From Gigaspora margarita (taxonomy: Eukaryota > Glomeromycota > Glomeromycetes > Diversisporales > Gigasporaceae), in contig WTPW01000027.1 of assembly GCA_009809945.1 (NCBI GenBank), forward strand, positions 326,378 through 390,377: 64,000 nucleotides of DNA, written 5' to 3'. Position 1 is the stretch's first letter. Every line of letters starts with the position of its first letter. The position numbers and the translations under genes are program-made. Of the stretch, positions 21,300-33,578 are shown piece after piece. Below the pieces are notes generated by a model that had not been told where the DNA came from, did not search any database, and was given only the letters and a program-made list of their open reading frames with translations.

Positions 21300-22624
21300 G
21301 GTAATACTAAAATGACAGCTATTGCTATGGTAATAAAAATGAAAAAGATGAATGTGAAACTTACCCGGATAGCACCTTGAGTCCGATAGCAATGCTATGT
21401 AGATATCAGTAACAACGAAGCCGATGTAAATGATGCAAATAAGTAGTGCGTTGAATTGGTGGTAACAAGGTTGATAACGACAAAGCAGTTACGACAGGAC
21501 ATATGATCTTGGACATTTCTTATAAAAATGAAAATAAGAAACGAAGAGAATGAAGAAAGGATCATTAATTATCGGAACACAGCCAATATCGACCATGTAG
21601 ATAGGGCTTATGATAACGAATATGGCATCTCAATTATTATTATAGCCAAAAAGGAATAGAAATTGAAAATAAAGCATTTAAAAATCTGCTAATGCAAATG
21701 ATACTATTAGGAGAATGTGAGCTTAGACCAAATTGTCAAAATGAAGTTAGAGTCAAAACAAATAGATGTAAGGCATTCAATTATTACCAAAAAAATCTGA
21801 TGAATTGTATCATGATAATAGAACGTACAATCTGGATCATCACGATCAAAATGGATCCGAAATCGAAAAGATGGATATTGTGTGAATGGCAAGGATTTAG
21901 GCTAGTGGTACAATTGTAAAAAAATCGATCAAAAAAAATCCAAGTGCCTGAATATAGATATTTGATGGTTTAAAAATATTCAAATTTCAAATGCCAATCC
22001 AATTATTCTTTTTTCTTATAGAATAAAAGTAAATTCCAAAATATACCTAGAAATGCAGGAATATAACCAGATTAATATTCTTAACCAATATAATTTGAAT
22101 AAAGATTGTGAAAACTTATCTGATAAAAATCTATTTTTAGAATCTTAAACAATGTTTAGTTGATCATATAAATGAAATTCTAATAGCAAATAATTTGCAG
22201 CATATAGAAGCTGTTGTTAATTACTTGAATTATTCTTTTACGGATATGTATCACTTCACCGACGCTCGTTTCGTAGGCATAACATTTCACTGACAAAAAT
22301 TTACTGACATTTTTATTTCACGACACTTATTTCGCAGACAAGTTTATTTCACCAACAATTTATTTCACAGAGCTCATTTCATAGACCAATTTTTTTTATA
22401 TAAATTCTACTAACCTTAACTCTAATTCTAACCTGACCCTAACAACAATGACCAGAATTATTTTGTCGGTGAAATAAGTTTCGGTGAAATAAACTGTCAG
22501 TGAAATGGAAAATAAATGTCGGTGAAATTTTATTTCTACGAAACGAGCGTCTATGAAGTGAACTGAACCGTCTTTTACAACTCTTTCTAAAACAGAAAAA
22601 GCAAAAAATCAAAGAGTAAGATAA
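21300..22624 (+). pseudogene. Sel1-repeat pseudogene with its C-terminal tail
   Basis: Degenerate Sel1 units can be read at 21320-21950: NCQNEVRVKTNRCKAFNYYQ corresponds to the CYQNGIGVEKDENKAFIYYQ of the intact gene. Frames change often. A longer C-terminal tail follows, read as ENLSDKNLFLES and LKQCLVDHINEILIANNLQH (about 22100-22241). The tail continues after an inserted element at 22242-22570: with the insertion and one 8-bp duplication removed it reads NYSFTTLSKTEKAKNQRVR and stops at 22622-22624. It has no kinase domain. Confidence 0.7.
22242..22570. mobile_element. hAT-like element with TTTCACCGACA repeats
   Basis: 329 bp inserted in the Sel1 pseudogene tail with target duplication TCTTTTAC (22234-22241, 22571-22578). 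The arms are inverted (TTCACCGACGCTCGTTTCGT / ACGAAACGAGCGTCTATGAA) and built of short repeats of TTTCACCGACA in opposite orientations. Confidence 0.85.
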
Positions 22625-22950
22625 ACAACCTGGCATAATTCTATACCTTGGACCTTATTTATAAATAATAATGAATAAATTTTAAAAAATTTTTGTTTGA
22701 TTTAATCAGGTTATTTTATATATTTAATAAAAATAACTTAATGATATCAAATAAGTGTTTAGTGAGATTAGTATAATGTATTGTGTTGAATTGCTATAAA
22801 ATGAAGTTCTAATTCCTGCTTGCTTTATTCTTGCTTTATTCTCACTGTTTGTTATTATCATACTATATATACAAATTTTTGTAATAATTACTTATAGTGC
22901 AAGATGTATATAATTCTATGCCTAACAATGCCTTGTATAAAATTTTATTA

Positions 22951-23123
22951 CAGTCTTCCTCCACTATAATCACACAGTTTGTATCAAAAAAATTGGTGAT
23001 TATAAAAAGAGTGTGATTATATTTAAGTTTTTTTTTATAAGTTTTTTAAGAATTTGTCTCAAAAATTATGTGATTGTATGGGGTTGTGATTATATAGGAG
23101 GTGATTATAGAGGAGGAAGACTG
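22951..23123. mobile_element. TA-flanked palindromic MITE
   Basis: 173 bp, CAGTCTTCCTCCACTATAAT at the left and ATTATAGAGGAGGAAGACTG at the right, flanked by TA. The CAGT ends and TA target suggest Tc1/mariner. Confidence 0.82.
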
Positions 23124-23483
23124 TATTTTATAATAAAAGAAATGTAGTAAAAGTTTTGAAAAGTATTCCATGTATGTGATATATTATTATTTAAATACAT
23201 TTAGCTAGTAAAACTAAATATTAAACTTATTTAGTAATCTTTATTGAGAATAAACTGCATACATTAGTGCTATAAATAACTATTGCTAGTTATTTTAAGT
23301 GATCTTTATATTGTATTAAGCAAACCAGCCTCAATAGAAATTTAAGCTACTACAAAATAGCAGAATTCATATAGATTCTATATAAATTCATGTAAGTTGA
23401 AAAGTTCAGATTCAAATATTGTGTAGTATTCAAAATTAGTATTCCTAAAGGTCTTATAGTTATAAATTTGTGAACAGTAGAGT

Positions 23484-23722
23484 ACTACAATTTGATTTAA
23501 TTTCAAATATTTAAATCAAATATTTGATCAAATTCAAATATGGCCAAATTTGATTTGATTTGACAAACATTTGATTTGATTGAAAAATAACTGTTAAAAT
23601 TCAAATTCAAATAAATCCAAATCCAAATACTTGAATCAAATCAAATTCAAATCCAGGACAATTTGATATGATCAAATTCAAATTAATCTAATATTTGGTT
23701 TGATTTGATTTTAAAGAAAATC
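23484..23722. repeat. TTTGATT/AATCAAA minisatellite-like tract
   Basis: Many imperfect copies of CAAATTTGATTTGATT and its complement, running up to the Tc1/mariner-like element at 23728. No coding potential. Confidence 0.75.
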
Positions 23723-23727
23723 AAGTA

Positions 23728-24522
23728 CAGTGGGGGGACATAATATTGTTGACACTTTTTAAAAATTTGTACAAAGCTAAATATATAAGATATAAAGCTA
23801 AAAACTAATATATAATTTCTTTAAATCTACATCTTTTAAATAAAAAAAAGATTATAAAATTCTATGCAATACTTTTTAAGATAATTAAATTTTATAATTT
23901 TGTGCAATGTTACACACGTATGAAAATAGTAATTTTTTAAACTTAGTTATCAAAATTGCTATATATTAAAAGTTTTTTTTATTAAGTAAACAATATTATA
24001 TTAAATTAAAAACTTGTTCAGCATAACAAATTATATATAATTCTAAATTTTTAGAAATTTTAAAAAAATTTTGAGTTGAATATTATTATTAAATATAAAA
24101 GGTAAATTTTTTAATTTAAATTAATAAATTGCTAAATAAAGTAATTTTATTACTATATATAGTAATCTAATAAATTTTTTTCAAAAAATTATAAAATTTG
24201 CAGAATATGTATAATTTGTTATACTAAATAACTTGATTAAAAAAAATTGCTAGTTTACTTGATAAAAAATTAAGTTTATATATTACTATCTTTAATAATT
24301 CTAATTACATAGTAAAATTCAGAAAACCATACTTATATAAAATTCTAAAGTTTATTTAAACTTAATTATTTTAAAAACTGTTGCGTAGAATTTTTTAAAC
24401 TTTTTTTTATTTGAAAGATATAGATTTAAAGAATTTATATTTTTATTTTTAGCTTTATATCTTATATATTTAGCTTTGTACAAATTTTTAAAAAGTGTCC
24501 ACAATATTATGTCCCCCCACTG
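23728..24522. mobile_element. Tc1/mariner-like foldback element, 795 bp
   Basis: Ends CAGTGGGGGGACATAATATT and its complement, flanked by TA (23726-23727, 24523-24524). The inverted arms can be followed for at least 150 bp and, more weakly, towards the centre, so the whole element can fold back. No transposase frame. Confidence 0.88.
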
Positions 24523-24737
24523 TAAATAGTATAAATTTATTTTTATTATTATTAAAATTTTTTAAAAGTAATATTATGATTCTTATAAGTACATAGTAAT
24601 TACCTATATAATGTTACCAAACAAAAAAATTAATAATAATGCATATTTATTTACATAATTCAAATTTTAATTTATTATTATAGCTACTTATTTAAATATA
24701 TATTGTTTTTTAGTAATTATAACTAAATATAGCCAAA

Positions 24738-25052
24738 CAATCAGATCTCTACAAATACAAACTTCATAAATGCAATAATGCTCTAAATCACATTTTTGTC
24801 TTGTTTATAAAAATTATTAGTGCTAAATGTGCATTTTATATTTAGCAAATATATATTCCTCAAAATTTCCTATAAAACTACTTTTCTAAATGCATGAAGC
24901 CAATCAAATTACAGTATTTAAGTTGAATTACACAAATTTGATAATACATTTTTTTTAAAGTTACAATTTATTTGGCACTTGCAAAATGCAAACCTCTATA
25001 AGTGCACATTTTAGGCTTGTTTGTACATATTGCATTTATAAAGGCTTGATTG
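24738..25052. mobile_element. Diverged TA-flanked MITE, CAGTCAGACC family
   Basis: Aligns by eye with 48279-48806: the ends CAATCAGATCTCTACAAATA and TTTATAAAGGCTTGATTG, and the inner phrases TTAGTGCTAAATG and CCAATCAAATT, are shared. Confidence 0.65.
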
Positions 25053-26129
25053 TAATTTGAAAACATTTTGAAAACACCTATAGCTATTATAATATTTTTA
25101 TAAAACAGTATTCAAGTTTGAAATTTTGTATACTGATCTTGCATCTAGCAAAGATAGCCAATATAAGATTGGAACCAGGTTTATATTCAAGTTTATTATA
25201 TCAAATTTGATTTTATTATACCAGTATTTGAGTTTGCTATATTAATTATTAATAATTAATATAATAAACTTGTATTGGTATAATAAACTCAAATATTTAA
25301 AACCAATTCCAATCTCTAGGGGTGAATCTATGAACTCTTTTTAATGATTTCTTGTACTAACTTTTTTACAAGTACTGATCTATGAACTTTACAACTAATA
25401 TATTTGTATATAACAATCTTTCCTGTATAGCAACTAGGAACAAAAATTCCAGAACAGATATTGAAACACTGAAATAAAGTTGAAAAAGAGTTCTATTTAC
25501 TCTCTGGTAGAAGTCTCCAGTATTATTAAAAATTTAGTAGAGCTAAAAACTTAGAAGTTTTTGTCAAAAGATATAAAAACATTAGCAAATATATTCTTTT
25601 GGTCAAAAATACTATTAGCAAAAAAATATACAAATCTTTTGAAAAAAATTGAATACTAAAATCTTTCAAAGAATTGTAATCAATGTGTTAGATTTTGAAA
25701 AAAATTTTTTGAAATATTTTGAAAGAAATTTGAAATATTGCGAAATATTTGCAATATTTTACAATTTTTTGCAAAATTTTGCAATTTTTTGCAATTTTAT
25801 ACAAAATTTTGAATTTTTTTAAAAAAATAAATAACTGATATACATATTCATATAATTATGTTTTCAAAGTTTTCACATGATTTCACAAGATTTTACAATT
25901 TTAAAATTTTATTTTATTTATTATTTTATTATATATTTAAATTAAATATACATTTTTTAATCTATTTATTAAATTATATTTTAATTATTTACATTTTTTA
26001 CAGTACTATTTTTATTACTATTTATTAGAAGAAAACAAAATAGAAAGACAAAATGAAATAGAAAGAATAAATAAACTAGAAAAAAAATAAAATAAAATAA
26101 ACAATACAAATTTCTATTTTTTAGAAGTA
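25053..26129. other. Gene-free AT-rich stretch with GAAATATTTTG runs
   Basis: No gene seen. 25200-25300 holds an imperfect palindrome of TTTGATATAATAAACTTG type; 25690-25830 repeats TTGAAATATTTTGAAA and TTTTGCAATTTT. Confidence 0.55.
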
Positions 26130-27110
26130 AGAGTTGGTTGGTGTTTTTGCAAATGCTAGAAAAATCTGGTGTGTCCTTGCAAAGTGCTAGAAAAGTTAAA
26201 ACCTGTGTTCTTGTAAAGTGCCAGAAAAGTTGAGTGCTAGAGAAGTTAAAGTTGATATTTATATAAAGTGTTAGAAGTTGTATTATTTTTTTGCAAAGTG
26301 CTAGAATAAATAAAATAAAATAAAAGTTAAAGAAATAAGTAAAAAGAAAACAAAAAAATCAAAAATGTAAGCAAACTAAATAAAAAAAAAAATGAAGCAC
26401 CAAATTTCTAGAGTTTGTGTTCTTGCAATTTTAGAAATTGTCAAAATCAAGGTTTTAACAAAGTGCTAGAATAAAAAAAAAAATAACAATTAAAGAAATA
26501 AGTAAAAAGAAAATAAACAAAAAAATAAAAATATAAGCAAACAGAATAAAAAAATGAAGCCCCAAATCTCTATAACTCTGAAGTAAGAGTTTGTGTTCTT
26601 GCAAATTCAGAAATTGCCAAAATCAAAGTACTATTTAATAACTTTTTGCAAAATGCCAGAAAAGTCTAAGTTTGCTTGTAAAGTGTCAAAAAAACCTGGA
26701 ATATTTTTTCACAAAGTGCTAAAATAAAATAATAAATAAAAAAAATAAAAAAAAAACAAAAAAACAAAAAAAAACAGAAAAAAAATTGTCAAACAAAAGC
26801 TCTAATTAAATCTATATTTCTCTAAAGAAGCATTTTTGGAAATTTAAAAATTGAAAAAGAAATTAGTTGTGTGTTTTTGCAAAGTGTCGAAGGCTAAGTT
26901 AGTGATTGTACCTGGGTAGAACTTGCAATTGTGTGGCATAGTAATTTTATGCAGATGTCTGGGTAATTTAATAGTAACTGGGTAGAGGTTTTCCCAACGG
27001 GTACAATCTCTAGGCTAAGTTGTCTTGCACAAAGTGCTGAAAAGTTGTTGAATTTCTTGCAAAATGCTAAAAAAGTTAGAATTGGTGTTCTTGTAAAGTA
27101 TCAAAATAAA
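26130..27110. repeat. Degenerate dispersed array of CTTGCAAAGTGCTAGAAAAG
   Basis: At least ten imperfect copies of CTTGCAAAGTGCTAGAAAAG (for example 26175-26193, 26293-26303, 26690-26720, 27029-27047), separated by A-rich blocks made of AAATAAAA. Confidence 0.75.
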
Positions 27111-29079
27111 ATAAAAAAAAATTAAAAAATAAATAAATAAAAAAAATTGAAAAAATGAAACCAAAAAAATGAAATGAAACCAAAAAAATGAAAAAATGAA
27201 AAAAGATCTTATTATAAACAAAGATCTTGTCAAAAATAAAAAAAAACAAAGATCTAATCTAATTTTGTAATACATGTTTTGTATATTATACAAAATTTTA
27301 AAATATTTTGACCAATGCACTCTTGGTATAATCTAAGCTACAGATTTACTAATTCAGCTTGGTTTCATATTCCTAAAAAATATTTTGAAAGATTTTTGAA
27401 ATATTTTGAAAATAATTAATCCAAAATATTTTGAAACCACTTTCAAAATATTTTGAAAACATTTTCAAATATTTTGAAACTGAAATATTTTGAAATATAT
27501 TGCAAAATTTTTTGAAATATATTGTGATATGCAAGGTCTTTACAAAGATTTATAGATTTGCAAGATCTTTCAAAAGATTTCATTACTATAAATTTGCTGA
27601 TAACTATTTTTAAAGTATATACTCTTTTAGTTCTTTGCAAGTTGGTTCTCTTAATATTTCTCTTTGGGCTAAAGTGTCCAGAATTATATGATGTGATAGA
27701 GTAAATTTTGCATGTGAATGAGATCAAATTATGTAGCAGATGTAAATTATACAATTTTATATTTAGATTTTGTTAATTATATGAATTGTCAAAATATTTC
27801 AGGCTTTTTGTAACAGAAATTTTTAGCATTTTTTTCTGTTAGCATTTCTTCCAATAATATTTCACCAGGACCCCAAAGAATACATATATAAATCAGATCC
27901 AGACTCAAAATTTCAATATAACTTTATACACTTAATTTTATTAAAAACTTATCATATACGTTCAAATTTTACTATAAATTATACAATTTTAGATCTGAGT
28001 TTATATGCCATATATTCCTATTCTGAAAATAAACTACCCTTTTGTTTTAACCAAAAAATCTAAAACTTTGTTTTATTCAACTAGATAGCTGCGTGACGTC
28101 ATCGCACAAAACCAGGAACAGAATATTTGAAAAAAACAGAAATTAAAATTTATAACGACAAGCAACCATAATATTTCATTTTATTGGTCAAGGATTTTAA
28201 GGTTTGTCGAAGAAATTAAATTTATGCGAAATTCAGTTCTTTGGACTAATCTTAAATCCTTGATAAAAAAACTTAGTATTAGGCAGGGATTATTCAATAT
28301 TTATTATATTAATATTTATTTTTTAGTAAGATAAATAAAGTTCTTGACTATAATTATAATATTAGACGTAATGTAGAATGTGAAATTGGTTGAAGATGAA
28401 AATAAATGTGAGATACGTAATATAGCTTATTGGTATATGTGCACTATCAAAGGAAAATTTGTCAACTGGGTTTTAAGTCTATCGATTATAGTAATGATAT
28501 TATGTATGGTAAATTATAATTTAAATTTATGATGACAGATTTTTTCTGTAGGCACTTTAAAGCATACAAATTGAAGCTTTAAAGAAAGGACGTAAAGAAT
28601 TTGAGATGAATTTAAATATAGATTTTTTTTTTAATTTACATATATGATCTAAAAGTTTTTATTTTCTAATACTACATATTATGTAATAATGAGTAATTTT
28701 AAGTAATTCTCATTTTCGCAAAGCTAGTTTATCAATTTTAAAATATTTACCGAATCTTTATTAATAAATTTTTTATTTGAATGTATTTCAAACAGACTAG
28801 TTTAAGCGTAACTTCTTTTTTAGGTTTGATATTTAGAGTTGAGATAACAGATTCGTATTGTCAGTTATTATGACACGCATTTGAAATTTCAACCGATCAA
28901 TATTACAGCATAATGTAATATTTATGAAGATACATGGCGGGAGTAGTATCTACTTCATCACTTTCTCTTCTACTATTGCATATTGTGTTTATAGTGAATA
29001 TATTCGTGTAATGAAGGATAATTGAGGATCGACAACGCTAAAGTGTTGCGCATACTACTTTTTTTTTTTTATAGAACAT
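27111..29079. other. Gene-free AT-rich stretch
   Basis: 27370-27530 repeats GAAATATTTTGAAA, like 25690-25830. 27666-27730 contains a decayed AAAGTGTCCAGAATTATATG end related to the hAT-like MITE at 18344. Near 28388, GTTGAAGATGAAAATAAATG could be a Sel1 trace, too short to call. Confidence 0.5.
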
Positions 29080-29345
29080 CAATTTTTATAATAGCGAGTT
29101 CGAGCCCATGCTATGGCGCGGCGCATTCACTCATTACACATGACTTCAATTTTACATAGCGGCGCATTCAACTCCTTACATATGGCGATACAGTATCAAC
29201 TTTTATAAGTGCAGTGAGTTGATGCAACGTTATATGTGGCGCTTTCAACTTGGTACATATGACAACATCAACATAAAATAGCGAGTTCGAGCACACGCTA
29301 TGGTGTGGTATATTCAACTCGTTACAGATGACAAAAAGCAGGGTG
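29080..29345. repeat. Degenerate tandem repeats of AGCGAGTTCGAG...GGCGCATTCAACT
   Basis: TAGCGAGTTCGAGC occurs near 29092 and 29280, each followed about 20 bp later by a GCATTCA/TATTCA motif and TTACA(C/G)ATGAC. GGCGCATTCAACTCCTTACA is also near 29161. CpG is much higher than in the surroundings. Confidence 0.65.
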
Positions 29346-30171
29346 CTATATGCAATGAACGAAAGAGGGCAGGAGAGATGAGAGCCAGATTATAGTTGGG
29401 CATCGAAGAGAACAAGTGAAAAGACAAGCAAAGCAAAAAAGCACTGAGATTCACCATTTAATCCCAGATAATCTCACCGCATATATACGGGGTTTATAAC
29501 TCTATCACATGTATATGTATAATCTCCATTGCAGCATTGTATATAATCATATACTATTACCTTTTCAGATAAGCCTCAACTTCATATAAGCCACAAATCA
29601 GGTTATACTTGTGATAATAACGCTAGCGTGATTATCGTCAACGCATAGGGATATTGTTTATTATATTGGTGCTTTGCTACCATGATTCGAATATAGGACA
29701 TTTAAAGCATTGGGAGTCAGGTAAAACTTGGATTAGCATTTATATCCTTTTGCATGCAGATCAATGCGCATTTAAGTTCAAGAGTCGTATGGCTAGTTGT
29801 TTTTTATACTTCAAAAATAACAGCTTATGTACGTATATGGAAAGATCATAGTTAACTAAAGAATTTATATTTTAGATTGTGGGTCAAACAAATAATTAAA
29901 CAATTTTATTATATAACACATATTACAAGAATTTAATAAATTAAACGAGTATTTTTAATTGATTTTATTGCTACAAAGAAAAAAAAAAGAAATTGATTTT
30001 AGGATGCGAACAATTACACATTGTCAAAGAACATACTTTACTTAATAAGCACAAATAGCACAAATTAAATAAATTCTTTGAATCGTAAAATTAATTATAT
30101 GATTTTAGTAGATTAAATTGAATTCTTTTAAATATCCTGAAAAGTCTTGCATTACACAACCGGTATTGTAT
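29346..30171. other. Gene-free stretch
   Basis: No gene recognised. A 65-codon frame at 29654-29851 has no recognised features. Confidence 0.45.
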
Positions 30172-31015
30172 GTTTTTTTTTTTTGGGCTAAGCCGGCGGG
30201 TTATTTTAGGCCGGAGATATATTTTATTAATTTATTAAATGATGTTCAGTACATGCTGGCTATGTGGTGAGTTGTTAGCCGATAGTGGCCCGAACAGCAA
30301 AGACATCCCAAAAATTGCAATATTTATTGTGCTGGGAGTCACCGTGGGGTTCGCTAGCCGGTGGTTTTCCGCCTGCCGAAGCAGGCCGGCTGTGAGCGAG
30401 GAATCTGACATGTGAAGGAGAAGAGATAGTAGAATCATGTGGTCATCATAAACAAGTGCGTTAGGGTGGGTGGGTGTTTCGAGAAATCTCTGCTTGTTGC
30501 GGGTCTAAAGCCGCCGTAACTTGTGTTCAGTTTTTTGGCTATAAATACTAGATTCTTCCCTCTCATTTTTTGATTGACATATGCCACTGCACTTTGTATA
30601 TGATCTTCAACCTACAATCACTGCCCTTTTTGGGGGCGTACCCGCATGATTGACAGTAGTCCAGGTGGCGTGGCTTGTGTGACTGCTTCCTAGGGTGTCC
30701 AGGATTATGCGATGCGAAATTATGCGCATAATTTACTATTTTTTCGCATCGCATATGCTTCGCATAATTAAGAAAAAAAAGTATAAAGGCACGGAGTGAG
30801 ATTTGATTGGTGAAAGAATGTGTTTAAATAAAGTGTGAATTCTGAAAACTTCCGCTAAAAAGTTCGAAATATTCTGAAAAGTTGGCATAATTGACAAATT
30901 CTAATTAAGAAAACGCATAAATCGCATCCATCGCATAATTGACCTTGGTGAAATCGCATAATTTACCCAATCGCATCGCATAATCCTGAACACCCTACTG
31001 CTTCCCTTTTCTATC
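30172..31015 (-). mobile_element. GC-rich insertion with a poly-A end, possible non-LTR retroelement fragment
   Basis: Composition changes sharply to GC-rich at about 30184. On the minus strand the sequence ends with a run of about 12 A (30172-30183) after CCGGCTTAGCCC. Minus-strand frames at 30235-30438 (SDSSLTAGLLRQAENHRLAN) and 30563-30754 are short and unrecognised. A hAT-like MITE is inserted at 30691-30997. Poly-A plus foreign composition suggest a retroposed or LINE/SINE fragment; no RT was seen. Confidence 0.4.
30691..30997. mobile_element. hAT-like MITE, GCATCGCATAAT family, copy 2
   Basis: 307 bp with TAGGGTGTCCAGGATTATGC at the left and its complement (one mismatch) at the right. 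8-bp duplication CTGCTTCC (30683-30690, 30998-31005). Confidence 0.92.
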
Positions 31016-31093
31016 ACATGATTATCATTACTCCGCATTAATTGATCATATCATTACAAGGCAATTGATTTAGAACAACTTACCTAATATATT

Positions 31094-31212
31094 ATAGTTA
31101 TTGTATGGGTTGTAGTGAATAACCCAGTTACACACGGGTTCATATTCCATGCCGAAGGCAATATGAACCCATGTGTGTAATGGGTTATTCCACATACCCG
31201 TATAATAACTAT
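31094..31212. repeat. Near-perfect 119-bp palindrome
   Basis: ATAGTTATTGTATGGGTT... pairs with ...ACCCGTATAATAACTAT. The inner stem AATAACCCAGTTACACACGG pairs with its complement around a CCGAAGG centre. Further CACGGGTT/ACCCGT repeats lie just downstream (31240-31300). Confidence 0.75.
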
Positions 31213-32607
31213 CTTATTGCACAGTGTCTGACGTAACAATCCCGTGCCAATAAGAAATAAAAAAAGCACGGGTTGTCACATAAGACCCGTACAATAAATG
31301 CTACTTTTAGCACGAAATAAATATATTCTTCAAATTATAAGATAAATCATACGATTTTAATGCATAATACGTGCATTTTGCTTATTCCAAATTTGTAAAT
31401 TTATAATATATTAAATTTTCAAATAGTCTTACCATATAAAGTTAATCGTACTTGCATTTAAATCTGTCTACTATATAGGGATAGTTTATTTATATCTAAC
31501 ACTATCACTATTAATTAAAAGTTATGTTAATGGAATACACCAATGCTAATTAAGGATATTAAGCAGTCACAGGTCTAGTCTAGAATTAGCTTAATAACTA
31601 GCTAATAATATGAGTTAAAGCAAGAAAAACAGGTTTTCTTATCGTCTCTCATATGATACGGCACAAACAAAATTGATAAAAATTCACTAAAATCGAATGA
31701 TTTTTTAATTATCTTAATAATAATAATGAGACAATCTAATTGGCAAGTTTAAACCAAATTAATAAATGCTTTATAATTATCTAAAGCTACTAGAATTAAA
31801 TAGGATTCCAATAGAAGTATGAAACCTGTTCCTAAACTGGGTTATGATAGATTCGTTAGGGACGAGCTATCTAAGATAATACTTTAAAGAATGTGCATAG
31901 CTTATACATTTCCGGAAATATAAATATAAACAATAGTTTTTAAAAGCATTGTTTTAACAATGTCACATTCAAATATTTCAATTGTTTATAATCCAATGCA
32001 CGAAAAGCGATAGCGATAGGTGTTTCAATCAATGATACAAAAATAGAAATCAAATCGATCTCTTTCCATAAATAGTTTAATACATATGTCCATAGTAAAC
32101 ACAAATGTTAATTCTAAAGGATACTTTACAGCAAACTATTATTTAGTGAATTCTAACCAGAGAAAAGATCAGCAAGAAATAAGCCTACTAATTTAAGTAC
32201 GAACAATCATAAAGTGGTTCATTGTTTTTATCTATTTGAAGAATATGTCTTGTAAAGATTATCTAGACAATAAATTCGAGCCAGCTTAAACACAAATACT
32301 ACATATACAAAAACACACAATTAACTAAACCTGATCTGATTCACGTTCCACACTATATCGTATGCAAATAGATCATACGTACCACACTAATCAGTAAAAA
32401 TTTCATATGTAAAGCATTGCACAAGCATGCGATGATGTAACATGTGATGATCCTGATATGCATTCACATTCCTGCTTTGCCTCATTCCACACCCAATAAA
32501 ATGCAAGATTTTGCGGACACACGCCATTAATTCGCCATATAACTATACACTTCGTGATATTTGTATATCACTCCACTCCTGGTAAAATAAGCTACTCTGA
32601 TAGATAA
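31213..32607. other. Gene-free AT-rich stretch
   Basis: I see no coding region, tRNA or defined element here. Confidence 0.5.
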
Positions 32608-32933
32608 TAGTTACTGCATAGTAAAGTCCAAATTTTACTATGCAAATCGGTTATAATCACTTAAGTAAACTTGTTTGGAAGATCAAAATACATATAAAAT
32701 TTTTATACGAATTGGAGAACTTTTTATATTTGAGTTTTAATTTTTATATTCGTCGAAAAATTAAAAATTTTTTAAAAAATATATATGATGAAGGTAAAAA
32801 TTACAATAATAACAAGTTCACCGATTTGTATGAAAATTTTGGAGAATGTGCATTTTTATATTATGCACATATTTACTTAAGCATGTATAATCAATTTATA
32901 TAGTAAAATTTGGACTTTATTATATAGTAATTA
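32608..32933. mobile_element. Inverted-repeat element, TAGTTACTGCATAGTAAAG family, copy A
   Basis: The left arm TAGTTACTGCATAGTAAAGT and the right arm ending TTATTATATAGTAATTA are inverted, with further paired blocks (CTTAAGTAAAC / ATTTACTTAAG). An 87-codon frame inside is AT-driven. Confidence 0.65.
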
Positions 32934-33076
32934 TTTGCAATCGCTAATAAGCTTTTTGTACAGATATTTTTAAAACAAATTCTCATGCATATAATCTTGT
33001 GAAGACAAGTTTTTTGTGGGAAAAAAACAAATAAATAAACAAATAAATAAAAAAAATAAAAAAGCAATATACATAC

Positions 33077-33578
33077 CATATGTTTCCAAAAATAAGCTAC
33101 CTTTTTTGAATGATTTTTGGATACAAAAAATCTGGGAGTAGATTTTTGGTCAATCACAAATAGTCATTACAAAGTAAAATCAAAATTCTACTATATAAAT
33201 CGACTATTATTGCTTATATAAACTTATTCAAAAAATTTTTATCAATATTGAAGCACCTTTTATTATTAAACTTTTAATTTTTAAGTTCAAAAAATATATT
33301 TTTGTAATAAAGTTTTAATTTTACCATTGAATATAAAAATTAAAAGTCAAATAATAAAAAGTTTTCAAAATTTGATAAAATTTTAGAGTATGCATATTTT
33401 GATCTTCCGAACAAGTGTACATAAGTAACTTTAATCAATTTGGATAGTAAACTTTAGACTTTACTATGTAGTGACTATTATCGATTATGGGGGTAGCTTA
33501 TTTTTGGATCAAAGGCGTTTTTACATTTTTGGATTTAAACAAGAGGGTAGCATGTAGCTTATTTTTGAAACATATAGT
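33077..33578. mobile_element. Inverted-repeat element CATATGTTTCC, with a nested copy B of the TAGTTACT family
   Basis: The outer arms CATATGTTTCCAAAAATAAG and CTTATTTTTGAAACATATAG are inverted. Inside, 33161-33477 is a second copy of the element at 32608-32933 (TAGTCATTACAAAGTAAAAT... ACTTTACTATGTAGTGACTA). Confidence 0.65.

Noticed and set aside
29091..29130. tRNA gene suggested by GAGTTCGAGCCC
   Set aside because: No acceptor, D or anticodon stems could be placed around it; the phrase is part of a repeat.
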